Shown here: piece after piece, positions 44,133-52,870 of the stretch
How the letters are laid out: the number at the start of each line of letters is the position of its first letter
Position numbering within the stretch: position 1 is the stretch's first letter
Origin: Paenibacillus dakarensis
GTDB lineage: Bacteria > Bacillota > Bacilli > Paenibacillales > Paenibacillaceae
NCBI RefSeq assembly: GCF_001373415.1
Contig: NZ_CDSE01000014.1
Location: forward strand, 1 to 52,890
Direction of reading: 5' to 3'
DNA length: 52,890 nt
The notes under the pieces: generated by a model
What the model was told of the DNA's origin: nothing
The model's database searches: none
Seen by the model: the letters and a program-made list of their open reading frames with translations, nothing else
Program-made: the position numbers and the translations under genes

Positions 44133-44747
44133 CTAGCGGTAAGCGACATCCGAGAAGAGATTGGTAATCTTGTACCATATCCAATCCATTGCTTTATCAA
44201 TATCCTTTACTTGTCCAGATATGTGGGCCGTAGAGGCTTGAAAAAGCTCTCCGTCGATGACGGTTAAGTTTCCTTGAATCTGTCCGAAAACCTGGGCCTT
44301 ACCATTCTCCACGGTTATATCACCTGTAATGACCTGATCCGGCGGAATAATAACCGTCTTGCCTTCAATAACAAGTTTATCAAGCTCACTGCCTTTTACG
44401 ATGAGTTGGTTATCCTGGTTCCATAAACTAACGGTACTAAAGAGCATAACCACTAGAAATAGAGCTGCTGCAGTGATTGCAGGATGATTCTTTACCCAAG
44501 TAATCCAGACTTTTTGTTTCTTTGGCTGAGGCAGCATCCCCATGATCCGATCAGTCAAATCATCAGAAGGCCCTGTATCATGATGAGTCAAGGAAAAGAG
44601 AAGCATATCTGTCTGTTCCAGTTCCTCGAACCTGGTACGACAATCAACACATTGCAGCAAATGGGATTTAAGCTCCAGCTGCTGCGGTTTGGACAAGTCA
44701 TTGTCCAAATAATCATGCATCAAAGAGACGGCCAATTTGCAATCCAT
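44133..44747 (-). CDS. rsiW: Anti-sigma factor (RsiW-type, zinc-finger)
   Basis: A 204-residue membrane-bound anti-sigma factor. The N-terminal ZAS/zf-HC2 domain has the His-x3-Cys-x2-Cys motif, SHLLQCVDCRTRFEEL (residues about 28-43). One membrane helix, ITAAALFLVVMLFSTVSLW, lies at about 91-110. The outer C-terminal part, with VITGDITVENGKAQVFGQI, resembles a polymer-forming beta-stack and is longer than a simple sensor tail. It lies 120 bases after sigW. In B. subtilis RsiW is cut by PrsW and RasP in response to envelope stress; those proteases would be elsewhere. Confidence 0.88.
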   Translation of the reverse strand: MDCKLAVSLMHDYLDNDLSKPQQLELKSHLLQCVDCRTRFEELEQTDMLLFSLTHHDTGPSDDLTDRIMGMLPQPKKQKVWITWVKNHPAITAAALFLVVMLFSTVSLWNQDNQLIVKGSELDKLVIEGKTVIIPPDQVITGDITVENGKAQVFGQIQGNLTVIDGELFQASTAHISGQVKDIDKAMDWIWYKITNLFSDVAYR

Positions 44748-44867
44748 ATGAGCCAGTCCTTTCGTTCAATCTCTTTGCTGGGTCTACTCCCTATTCAGGG
44801 ACATAAGACTTGCTTATTGTTCAATACGTTTGGGATTCAGGGATGTTTCAAAATTTTTTAGAAAAAA

Positions 44868-45434
44868 CTATAACTTAAACTCCAATTTCTTGCGAAGATA
44901 CTCCCGCCCGCGATGAACCCTTGTTTTTATCGTTGTTACAGGGAGATTAAGCACATCACTTATTTCTTGAAGTGACATATCCTGAATATACCGCAAAATC
45001 ATAATTGTTTTGTATTTTGCAGGAAGAGATTCGATTGCCTGATGAATGATCCGCTGAGTCTCGGATAGCAACATCTCAGACTCCGGTGTGCGATCATCAC
45101 TAGGTATCATTGAATAACCGTCCATCCCCTCTTGATCGTTCATCTCCGCATCAAGTGAATAAGACGGCTTGCGCTTGCGCAGCCGATCAATACAAAGGTT
45201 TGTACCAATCCTGTAAATCCAGGTTGAAAATTTCTGATTCTCATCATAACGATCCAGGTTCTTATACACCCGCAGGAACGTTTCCTGAACCACATCTTCA
45301 GCCTCATGCCGGTTATTAAGCATCCGGTATGCCAGATGATAAATTTTATCTTTATAAAGCTCTACAATTTCTGCAAAAGCTCGTTGATCCCCTTTACGGG
45401 CAAGCTTTGCTAATCTTACATCTAAATTGTCCAC
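44868..45434 (-). CDS. sigW: ECF RNA polymerase sigma factor SigW
   Basis: A 188-residue group-4 sigma factor. Region 2 is visible in YKDKIYHLAYRMLNNRHEAE and VVQETFLRVYKNL, with the -10-recognition segment QKFSTWIYRIGTNLCIDRLR. Region 4 is LPAKYKTIMILRYIQDMSLQ then EISDVLNLPVTTIKTRVHRG. The likely start is the second of two adjacent GTG codons, 45434, 5 bases after GGGGGAG; the first at 45437 is closer still. Position before rsiW, cdaA, cdaR, glmM and glmS equals that of B. subtilis sigW. I see no clear TGAAAC/CGTA autoregulatory promoter upstream. Confidence 0.92.
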   Translation of the reverse strand: MDNLDVRLAKLARKGDQRAFAEIVELYKDKIYHLAYRMLNNRHEAEDVVQETFLRVYKNLDRYDENQKFSTWIYRIGTNLCIDRLRKRKPSYSLDAEMNDQEGMDGYSMIPSDDRTPESEMLLSETQRIIHQAIESLPAKYKTIMILRYIQDMSLQEISDVLNLPVTTIKTRVHRGREYLRKKLEFKL

Positions 45435-45584
45435 CACAACTCCCCCAGAATGGTCTGATGGGTAACATCTAAAGTCATAAAAGCATCATTAAAATGGTAA
45501 TTCAACTTTTTCTAAAATGCAACACAATTCGGAAAACATAACGTTATCGCGTTTAAACAAATCGAGTCCTGATTCTTTATAGAA

Positions 45585-45623
45585 ATGAAAAGAGCGAGGC
45601 TCTCCCGAAGGGAACCCCGCTCT
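45585..45623 (-). terminator. Intrinsic terminator of ppc
   Basis: On the minus strand AGAGCGGGGTTCCC and GGGAGAGCCTCGCTCT pair around TTC with small mismatches, followed by TTTCATTTC. About 40 bases after the ppc stop. Confidence 0.75.
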
Positions 45624-45660
45624 AGACTATCCCTGTCATTTTCAATTCCAAGTCAAGGTA

Positions 45661-48447
45661 TCAACCTGTATTCCGGAGCCCTGCAGCGATTCCGTTAATC
45701 GTCAGCAATACTTCACGCAGCAGGTTCGGATCATCCTCGTCTTTTTCACGCAGATCCCGCAGTTCATTCAGAAGCTGCACCTGCAAGTAGCTCAAAGGAT
45801 CTACGTACGGATTGCGGAGACGGATCGATTCCTGCAGCACCGGTTGATTGTCCAGAATTTCCTGCTGTCCCGTGATTTTGAGAACCATTTCCTTGGTAAG
45901 CTTGAACTCCTCTTTAATCTGGCCGAATATGCGCTGACGAGCCACATCGTTCTTGGTCATCATTGAATATTCCTTGGCAATGATCAAATCTGCCTTAGCC
46001 ATAGCCATTTGCAGAGTGTCGATCATAGAAGTAAAGAACGGATAATTATTATACATATCCTGCAGCGTCTTCAGGTTATCCTCATTGCCTTGGTAATAGC
46101 TCTGAAGGCCTGTGCCTGCCGCATACCAAGCAGGAAGCAGATAACGGCTCTGAGTCCATGCAAACACCCAAGGGATGGCACGCAGATCCTCAAACCGATC
46201 GCTATTCTTGCGTTTGGAAGGGCGTGAACCGATATTCAGCTCTCCAACCTCAGGCAATGGAGTGGATTCCTTAAAGAAGCTTAGGAAATCCGGATCACGG
46301 AAGATCAGATCCTGATATTTTTTTTGAGAAACGGACGAAATTTCTGCGGAGATTTTCTCCCACTCTTTCTCAGACGCATTCTCTTCTGGAGAACGAGCAT
46401 TTATAGAAGCGCGAATCAATGCAGAAGTTGCCTGTTCAAGACTGCGGTATGCAATTCCTTTCAGGGAATAACGGGAAGAGATAACCTCGCCCTGCTCCGT
46501 AATCTTAATCCCGCCGGCAATCGTACTTGCAGGCTGGGCAAGAATACTACGATTCAGCGGCATACCACCGCGTCCTAGTGAGCCGCCGCGTCCATGGAAG
46601 TACTTCAGCTTGATACCAAACTCACTACCAACCGCAGTAATCTCCTTCATAGCAACCTGAAGCTCCCAGTTTGCTGTTACAGCCCCACCATCTTTATTAC
46701 TATCAGAGTAGCCCAGCATGATCTCCTGCAGATCATTCATCGCCTTAACACCTTCACGATAAATCGGAAGATTAAACAGTCGGCGCATAATATCTGGAGC
46801 AGCATGCAGATCCTCAATTGTCTCAAAGAGTGGAACTGCCTGAAGGGTGGCCACTACGTTTCCATCATTATCTTTATTGAACAATCCAACTTCCTTCGCG
46901 AACACCATAACTTCCATGACATCGCTCGCGCCTTCCGCCATACTGATCAGATAACTTGAAATACAGTTAACACCGAACTCTTTCTGGGCGCGATACACCG
47001 TGCGGTAAACTTCCAGACATTCTTCAGTACTGTCGCTGTATTCCTGGTAAGGCGAAGTCAGCGGGCGAGGATCGTTCAGAAGCTTGTTCAGAAGCTCGAT
47101 CTTCTCTTCTTCATCAAGCGCAGAATAATCCTTAACCACATTCATTTTTGCCAAAATCTCAGTCATTGCGTTTGAATGCTCTTGACTGTGCTGACGAATA
47201 TCCAGTGTAGCTGTATGGAATCCGAACAATTCAGCTTGACGAATCAATTTTTTTATATAGGTGTCTGCTACATAATCAGCAAAGTGATGCCGCAAGCTTC
47301 GATCAATGATCTTCAAGTCTTCAATGAATTCCTGTGGAGATTGATAACGTTCTTTGCCAGTCATCGAGCTGTCCAATACATGGGACATTTTTGCCAGCAT
47401 GTAAGCAAGCTTAATCCGGTATGGCTCTTTCTCATTGTGCCAAACTTCCATCTTCTTCAGTGAAACATTCTCACGATCCGTATTGATGGATTGCTTCAAT
47501 TCATCGGATACGTTAACGATCGTTGCACTGAAGCTGAGATTTTTCATGAGCCCTGTCAAAATACGTTGATACTCCCGTATCGCCAGTTTCCGCTGCATTT
47601 CAAGAGTCTTCCAAGTGACGTCAGCCGTTACCGATGGATTTCCGTCACGGTCGCCACCGATCCATGATCCAAAGCGGAGATATGCAGGTACATGCCAGTC
47701 AGAACCGGGATAGTATTTATTCAGGCAGCGCTCAAGCTCTTGATAAACTTCTGGCAAAATGTGAAACAGCGTTTCATGAAAATAGTACATTCCGTTTCGA
47801 ACCTCATCCAATACGGTTGGTTTCCGTTCGCGCAGCTCATCGGTCTGCCAGAGCGTAATGACTTCATTAAGAAGTTTCTCACGAAGCTGTTCTCTTTCGC
47901 GGAATGTAAGCGTTGGGTTATCAAGGAGCATAACATCTTCCGAAATTCTTTTGTGGATGTCGAGAATAGCACGACGCATCGCCTCTGTTGGATGTGCAGT
48001 CATAACTAACTCCAAAGAGAGACTGTGGAGAATCTCTTGAACTTCTTCATACGTAAAATTCCGATCTTTCAAATCCTGGACTGCACTTTCAATGGAACCC
48101 GGCTGTACACTTTCCCCCGCGGAACGTTCATAATCACGTTTCCGACGGATTCTGTGATTTTGCTCTGCAATGTTAACCAATTGAAAATAAATGGCGAACG
48201 CTCTAATCACTTGATGACGAATGTCTGGTTCAAGCGTACTCACCATCCTTTTAAAATCTGCGAACAATTCAGGTAAAAATACGGAACGTAACGATTTGCT
48301 GGTTTCACGAATTTTCTCAACAATATCTAAAAGCTCATTGCCCCCTTGATGGACAAGAACCTCGCCAAGAATATTTCCCAAAAATCGTACATCACGCCGC
48401 AGCAGATTATTAGAATTGCTTTTTGCGGTTACAGTAAGTTCAGTCAT
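45661..48447 (-). CDS. ppc: Phosphoenolpyruvate carboxylase
   Basis: A 928-residue cytoplasmic enzyme adding bicarbonate to PEP to refill oxaloacetate. Conserved active-site segments are visible: LVMTAHPTEAMRR (catalytic His152), SWIGGDRDGNPSVTADVT, LGYSDSNKDGG and YFHGRGGSLGRGGMPLNRS. The C-terminus LLTINGIAAGLRNTG is the family's conserved tail, where inhibitor aspartate binds. Length is normal. GGGAGGAG precedes the ATG. It is monocistronic, between sigW and the beta-helix gene. Confidence 0.97.
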   Translation of the reverse strand: MTELTVTAKSNSNNLLRRDVRFLGNILGEVLVHQGGNELLDIVEKIRETSKSLRSVFLPELFADFKRMVSTLEPDIRHQVIRAFAIYFQLVNIAEQNHRIRRKRDYERSAGESVQPGSIESAVQDLKDRNFTYEEVQEILHSLSLELVMTAHPTEAMRRAILDIHKRISEDVMLLDNPTLTFREREQLREKLLNEVITLWQTDELRERKPTVLDEVRNGMYYFHETLFHILPEVYQELERCLNKYYPGSDWHVPAYLRFGSWIGGDRDGNPSVTADVTWKTLEMQRKLAIREYQRILTGLMKNLSFSATIVNVSDELKQSINTDRENVSLKKMEVWHNEKEPYRIKLAYMLAKMSHVLDSSMTGKERYQSPQEFIEDLKIIDRSLRHHFADYVADTYIKKLIRQAELFGFHTATLDIRQHSQEHSNAMTEILAKMNVVKDYSALDEEEKIELLNKLLNDPRPLTSPYQEYSDSTEECLEVYRTVYRAQKEFGVNCISSYLISMAEGASDVMEVMVFAKEVGLFNKDNDGNVVATLQAVPLFETIEDLHAAPDIMRRLFNLPIYREGVKAMNDLQEIMLGYSDSNKDGGAVTANWELQVAMKEITAVGSEFGIKLKYFHGRGGSLGRGGMPLNRSILAQPASTIAGGIKITEQGEVISSRYSLKGIAYRSLEQATSALIRASINARSPEENASEKEWEKISAEISSVSQKKYQDLIFRDPDFLSFFKESTPLPEVGELNIGSRPSKRKNSDRFEDLRAIPWVFAWTQSRYLLPAWYAAGTGLQSYYQGNEDNLKTLQDMYNNYPFFTSMIDTLQMAMAKADLIIAKEYSMMTKNDVARQRIFGQIKEEFKLTKEMVLKITGQQEILDNQPVLQESIRLRNPYVDPLSYLQVQLLNELRDLREKDEDDPNLLREVLLTINGIAAGLRNTG

Positions 48448-48940
48448 GTTACTCCTCCCATCTAAACCCCTACTAACAGTTTATCTTTTTTAATGCCTTC
48501 CTAATATCATACAATAAAAACGCACGAAAATCTTTACTTTCCGACCGAAAAAATTCGCCAAATCGACAAAAGAATATAATGTCATATAAAAAAACCTTCA
48601 TTATACACTAATTATTCCATTGCAGCGTATACTTTCTACTGGAATTGATTAAATCACATGGAGGAAAAGCATTTGTTAGATGTTACTAAATTCTGGATTA
48701 ATTATTTCTGTTTATTTAGGTGTATATAATTATAAATGGATTGTAAAGCTAAGTGCCACTGCTCTTTCGTTGCAGAAGCAAGCTCGTACCTTCATGTGAA
48801 ACAAATCACGTGAAAGAACGTTCACGTTTTCCTTTCTGGCGCAAGTCGTGATCTCCCCCATTGTGCTAGACGATCTGCGAATATCCAGCGGTTCTACAAT
48901 CCGTCTAATACATTTCTATAGCGAAAGGGATGAAGAACTA
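48448..48940. other. AT-rich intergenic stretch without recognisable gene
   Basis: About 490 bases between ppc and the beta-helix protein gene. It holds a short imperfect hairpin, ACGTGAA (48808-48814) with TTCACGT (48821-48827) followed by TTTCC, and otherwise no gene, RNA or repeat that I can support. The frame of the downstream gene is open back to 48848, but without a ribosome site. Confidence 0.5.
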
Positions 48941-51763
48941 GTGAAGAGGACAGCAAAAAACATAATTATGATTTTAATTTTAATACTTATGATAGGTACC
49001 ACAGCATTTACAATTTATTACGCTAAAACCCAAACTTCAATACCAAATAATCAATTACAAGGAGAAATGACAGGAGGAAATGGTGGAACTCCACCTGAAA
49101 TGCCAAGCGGTGAAAATAATCTGCCCTCGGAAGAACAAAATGATGAAGAAGAAATCGAACTTGATAAAACAAATGAAGTTATAACCGAAAAAATTGATTT
49201 AAGTGATTATCAAGGAAATGTAACTATAACAAAAACCGGTACTTATGAGTTATCTGGAGAATTTAATCATTCTGTTATTGTTGATGTAAATGATGGTGAT
49301 GTTGAGTTAGTTTTAAATGGCGTAACCATTAACTCAAGCGAGACATCATCTATTATTGGTTTAACAGGGACCCGTTTAACAGTTACTACAAAGGAAGGCA
49401 CAACGAACACTTTAACGGATAGCGGTAACACTGAATATGATGGTGCTATATATGGTGATATTCCTCTTATCATTGATGGAAAAGGAAAACTAATTGTGAA
49501 TGGTAGTGAAGGAGAAGGAATTGCCACAACGGATCAACCTATTACAATAAACGGTAGTGAAGTTGTTATTAAATCTAATGATGATGGTTTAAATACTGGA
49601 GGAGATCAAGGGGGCACCCTTACTATTAATGGTGGAACTATTTATATAGATGCCGGTGGAGATGGAATTGACTCAAATAATAACGCCATCATAAATGGCG
49701 GGGCATTATTTGTTATGGGAAGTGATGTAGGCGGAGATTCTGGAATTGATACGGAAAATGGTTATACCATTAATGGCGGTTTAGTTGTAGCTGTTGGTAT
49801 GGATATGATCGAAACACCAAAAGATAATTCTAAACAAACAACGATTGCATTCACTCTAAATAATACAATAAGTCCGAATACTTTAGTTTCATTAACAAAT
49901 ACGAATGATGATGAAATAGTAACATTTGAATCCAGCAAAAGTTTTAAAACGATTATTATAAGCAGCTCCAAACTAGAAAATGGTGACTATTATTTATATA
50001 CCAATGGAAGTCACACTGGAACTTTATCCAATGGTATTTATGCGGATGGAACATATAAAGCAGGCAATAAAGTTTCTTTAAATAATAATGATACTTTTAC
50101 ATTAACAAAAACAATAAATCTGTTTGGGTCAAATCGTCAAATGCAAGGAGAAATGACAGAAGGTAATGGCGGAACTCCACCTGAGAAGCCAAGTGGTAAT
50201 GGCCAAAATACGGAGGGCGCAAATCCAAATGCTATGGAGCAGCCACCAGAAATGCCAAGCGGAAATATGCAGTCGACGGGAAACAAAAATGTAAGTTCTG
50301 AAATAACACCAGTTTATTACGTACTTTTTGGATTAGAAAGTTTAGTTATTGCTGCCTTGATCATTTATCTGATTATGTCTGGATTTAATAAAAAATCATT
50401 TAAAGAAACATTCATATCATCCTATAAAATCATAATATTCGTATTATTAACTTTAATTATAACGGGCGGACTTACTTATACGGATAAAGCCATTACAGAA
50501 AAATTATTTATGAATAATGCTGCCACCTTAAGCAGTAATTCAGTAAATGTTCCTGGAGGACCATCTACACCTGTAACATATTCTGCTAAAACAAAAATTA
50601 CAGAGAATGAGAATATTACAAGTGGTGATTATGCATCAGAGAGTGCGGATGAAAATGCTATTTTAGTAACTGGTAAAATTGATGCAACTTTATCAAACAT
50701 AACTGTTAATAAAACCGGAGATTCTGATGGTGGGGATAATACAAGTTTTTATGGTATGAACTCCGGAATACTGGCTAAAAGCGGTTCTATTCTTTCTATA
50801 AAAAATGCAACTATTGAAACTAATGCAGCAGGAGCAAATGGAGTCTTTAGTTATGGTGGTTCGGCTACAACTAGTAACTCTACAACGAATGGAACTACAA
50901 CAACAATAAGTGATTCTAAAATTACAACTAAGGCAGATAACTCCGGCGGAATAATGACAACGGGCGGAGGAACAATGAATGCTACTAATTTAACAATAAA
51001 TACAGCTGGAACAAGTAGTGCTGCTATTCGTTCAGATCGAGGCGGAGGAACTGTAACTGTTGATGGAGGAACATATACAACAACCGGAAAAGGATCTCCT
51101 GCAATATATTCAACTGCCAATATAACGGTTAATAATGCTGCTTTAATATCTAAAGCTTCAGAGGGAATTGTTATTGAAGGGAAAAATAGTGTTACCATAA
51201 ATAATACTGCATTAACGGATAGTAATACTGAATTAAACGGGCAATCCACAACTTACAAGAATATATTCTTATATCAATCAATGAGTGGAGATGCTGATGC
51301 TGGAAATGCTGAATTTACCGCTAAAGATAGTAAAATAACTACAAATAATGGAGACACATTTTATATAACTAACACTAATGCAGCTATAACTTTAACTAAT
51401 AATCAGTTTATTAATAATGATAATACCGGAAACTTTTTAAGAGCTCAAAAAGATTCCTGGGGGAATGGTGGAAGTAATGGCGGGAATGTTACATTAGCGA
51501 TGTCTAATCAAAAAACAAGCGGAAATATTGTAATTGATTCGATTTCAACATTAGCAATGACTATGAAGGATTCATCATATTATGAAGGAATTATTAATGG
51601 TGATAACAGTGCAAAATCTATTACATTAAAATTAGATAAAACATCAAAAATCAAATTAACAGGCGATTCTTATGTTACCAGTATCGAAGATTCTGAGGGG
51701 GATTATACGAATATAGATTTTAACGGGTATAAATTATATGTAAATGATAAAGCAATAAATTGA
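48941..51763 (+). CDS. Large two-module beta-helix surface protein, DUF4353-like first module
   Basis: A 940-residue membrane-anchored protein. The first membrane helix is at about 7-28, then a Pro/Gly-rich linker GGNGGTPPEMPSG. The first outer module (about 75-400) has repeated short beta turns such as PITINGSEVVIKSNDDGLNT and resembles carbohydrate-binding DUF4353 proteins. The linker motif recurs near 412-440 (GGTPPEKPSG, PPEMPSG). Two more helices (458-480 and 495-513) return the chain outside, where a second parallel beta-helix (about 520-940), rich in Asn, Thr and Gly, follows. The GTG at 48941 has AAAGGG 10 bases before it. Base composition is much more AT-rich than that of neighbours, suggesting transfer. 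Cell-surface adhesion or glycan binding is inferred. Confidence 0.78.
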   Translation: MKRTAKNIIMILILILMIGTTAFTIYYAKTQTSIPNNQLQGEMTGGNGGTPPEMPSGENNLPSEEQNDEEEIELDKTNEVITEKIDLSDYQGNVTITKTGTYELSGEFNHSVIVDVNDGDVELVLNGVTINSSETSSIIGLTGTRLTVTTKEGTTNTLTDSGNTEYDGAIYGDIPLIIDGKGKLIVNGSEGEGIATTDQPITINGSEVVIKSNDDGLNTGGDQGGTLTINGGTIYIDAGGDGIDSNNNAIINGGALFVMGSDVGGDSGIDTENGYTINGGLVVAVGMDMIETPKDNSKQTTIAFTLNNTISPNTLVSLTNTNDDEIVTFESSKSFKTIIISSSKLENGDYYLYTNGSHTGTLSNGIYADGTYKAGNKVSLNNNDTFTLTKTINLFGSNRQMQGEMTEGNGGTPPEKPSGNGQNTEGANPNAMEQPPEMPSGNMQSTGNKNVSSEITPVYYVLFGLESLVIAALIIYLIMSGFNKKSFKETFISSYKIIIFVLLTLIITGGLTYTDKAITEKLFMNNAATLSSNSVNVPGGPSTPVTYSAKTKITENENITSGDYASESADENAILVTGKIDATLSNITVNKTGDSDGGDNTSFYGMNSGILAKSGSILSIKNATIETNAAGANGVFSYGGSATTSNSTTNGTTTTISDSKITTKADNSGGIMTTGGGTMNATNLTINTAGTSSAAIRSDRGGGTVTVDGGTYTTTGKGSPAIYSTANITVNNAALISKASEGIVIEGKNSVTINNTALTDSNTELNGQSTTYKNIFLYQSMSGDADAGNAEFTAKDSKITTNNGDTFYITNTNAAITLTNNQFINNDNTGNFLRAQKDSWGNGGSNGGNVTLAMSNQKTSGNIVIDSISTLAMTMKDSSYYEGIINGDNSAKSITLKLDKTSKIKLTGDSYVTSIEDSEGDYTNIDFNGYKLYVNDKAIN

Positions 51764-51778
51764 TTAATCAGAATAAAG

Positions 51779-51820
51779 AAAAGGCAGTGCTAGATTAATT
51801 TCTAACATTGCCTCTTTTGT
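51779..51820 (+). terminator. Terminator after beta-helix gene
   Basis: AGGCAGTGCTAGA pairs with TCTAACATTGCCT (two mismatches) around TTAATT, followed by CTTTTGTTC, about 16 bases after the stop. Confidence 0.7.
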
Positions 51821-51885
51821 TCTCTATTGGATTCGGTGTTTAAAATAATCAATATTACATGACATCTATTTTTGAAAAAACGCAC

Positions 51886-51912
51886 AAAAAAATCAATCTT
51901 TTCAAATTGATT
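51886..51912 (-). terminator. Terminator of tRNA cluster
   Basis: On the minus strand AATCAAT and ATTGATT pair around TTGAAAAG, followed by a run of T. A second hairpin GTCACACTAATGTGAC lies at 51924-51939, just after the last tRNA. Confidence 0.7.
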
Positions 51913-51951
51913 TATTCAATAACGTCACATTAGTGTGACCATTTTTAATTA

Positions 51952-52025
51952 TGGAGCGGGTGATGGGAATCGAACCCACGCTACCAGCTTGGAAGGCTGG
52001 AGTTCTACCATTGAACTACACCCGC
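51952..52025 (-). tRNA. tRNA-Gly (anticodon TCC)
   Basis: Acceptor GCGGGTG/CACCCGC, anticodon loop CTTCCAA with TCC, T-loop GTTCGATTC, and encoded CCA. Last gene of the cluster. Confidence 0.95.
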
Positions 52026-52036
52026 AGATGTAACAA

Positions 52037-52110
52037 TCGGGATGACACGATTTGAACATGCGACCCCCTGGTCCCAAACCAGGTGCTCTACCAAGCTGAG
52101 CTACATCCCG
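52037..52110 (-). tRNA. tRNA-Pro (anticodon TGG)
   Basis: Acceptor CGGGATG/CATCCCG, anticodon loop TTTGGGA with TGG, T-loop GTTCAAATC. The 3' CCA is not encoded here: TTG follows the discriminator A, unlike most of its neighbours, so CCA must be added. Confidence 0.95.
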
Positions 52111-52129
52111 TTACATATGAAGAATAAAG

Positions 52130-52206
52130 TGGCGCGCCCTGAGAGATTCGAACTCCCGGCCTTTTGATTCGTAGTCAAACGCTCTATCCAGCTGAGCTAA
52201 GGGCGC
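52130..52206 (-). tRNA. tRNA-Arg (anticodon ACG)
   Basis: Acceptor GCGCCCT/AGGGCGC, anticodon loop CTACGAA with ACG (A34 is expected to become inosine), T-loop GTTCGAATC, encoded CCA. Confidence 0.95.
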
Positions 52207-52212
52207 AAAATA

Positions 52213-52287
52213 TGGAGCGGACGACGGGAATCGAACCCGCGACCCTCGCCTTGGCAAGGCGATGCTCTACCGCTGAGCCACGTCCGC
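52213..52287 (-). tRNA. tRNA-Gly (anticodon GCC)
   Basis: Acceptor GCGGACG/CGTCCGC, anticodon loop TTGCCAA with GCC, T-loop GTTCGAATC, encoded CCA. Second glycine isoacceptor of the cluster. Confidence 0.95.
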
Positions 52288-52294
52288 AAAAACA

Positions 52295-52378
52295 TGGTGC
52301 GCGTGGAGGGACTTGAACCCCCACGTCAAAGACGCTAGATCCTAAGTCTAGTGCGTCTGCCAATTCCGCCACACGCGC
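52295..52378 (-). tRNA. tRNA-Leu (anticodon TAG)
   Basis: 84 nt with a long variable arm, as expected for leucine tRNA. Acceptor GCGCGTG/CACGCGC, anticodon loop CTTAGGA with TAG, encoded CCA. Confidence 0.95.
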
Positions 52379-52393
52379 ACAAGTGAAACTAAA

Positions 52394-52469
52394 TGGTGAG
52401 CCATGAAGGACTCGAACCTTCGACACCCTGATTAAAAGTCAGGTGCTCTACCAACTGAGCTAATGGCTC
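52394..52469 (-). tRNA. tRNA-Lys (anticodon TTT)
   Basis: Acceptor GAGCCAT/ATGGCTC, anticodon loop CTTTTAA with TTT, T-loop GTTCGAGTC, encoded CCA. Confidence 0.95.
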
Positions 52470-52474
52470 AAACA

Positions 52475-52549
52475 TGGCTGGGGATATAGGATTCGAACCT
52501 ATGCATGACGGAGTCAAAGTCCGTTGCCTTACCGCTTGGCTAATCCCCA
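52475..52549 (-). tRNA. tRNA-Gln (anticodon TTG)
   Basis: Acceptor TGGGGAT/ATCCCCA, anticodon loop CTTTGAC with TTG, T-loop GTTCGAATC, encoded CCA. Confidence 0.95.
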
Positions 52550-52605
52550 ATAACGAGGTACTTCTTATAGTTTGTCCTATTTCATAATAGAACATGTAAA
52601 CTTTA

Positions 52606-52681
52606 TGGTGGAGGCTGAGGGGTTCGAACCCCCGACCCTCTGCTTGTAAGGCAGATGCTCTCCCAGCTGAGCTAAGCCTCC
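52606..52681 (-). tRNA. tRNA-Val (anticodon TAC)
   Basis: Acceptor GGAGGCT/AGCCTCC, anticodon loop CTTACAA with TAC, T-loop GTTCGAACC, encoded CCA. Confidence 0.95.
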
Positions 52682-52704
52682 ATATTGTAATTCAATATTG
52701 AAAG

Positions 52705-52779
52705 TGGTGACCCGTAGGGGATTCGAACCCCTGTTACCTCCGTGAAAGGGAGGTGTCTTAACCCCTTGACCAACGGGCC
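52705..52779 (-). tRNA. tRNA-Glu (anticodon TTC)
   Basis: Acceptor GGCCCGT/ACGGGTC with one G-T pair, anticodon loop CTTTCAC with TTC, T-loop GTTCGAATC, encoded CCA. Confidence 0.95.
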
Positions 52780-52791
52780 TCAATTTTGCTA

Positions 52792-52867
52792 TGGAGCTTC
52801 CAACCGGGATCGAACCGGTGACCTCATCCTTACCATGGATGCACTCTACCTACTGAGCTATGGAAGC
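52792..52867 (-). tRNA. tRNA-Thr (anticodon GGT)
   Basis: Acceptor GCTTCCA/TGGAAGC, anticodon loop ATGGTAA with GGT, T-loop GTTCGATCC, encoded CCA. Confidence 0.95.
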
Positions 52868-52870
52868 AAG

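Noticed and set aside
44484..44861. 125-codon plus-strand frame opposite rsiW
   Set aside because: Shadow of rsiW; no ribosome site or protein-like composition.
45440..45540. SigW-type autoregulatory promoter (TGAAAC with CGTA)
   Set aside because: I looked upstream of sigW and found no acceptable pair of boxes.
50851..51249. Valine- and proline-rich minus frame inside the beta-helix gene
   Set aside because: Complement of Asn/Thr/Gly-rich repeats; an artefact of codon composition.
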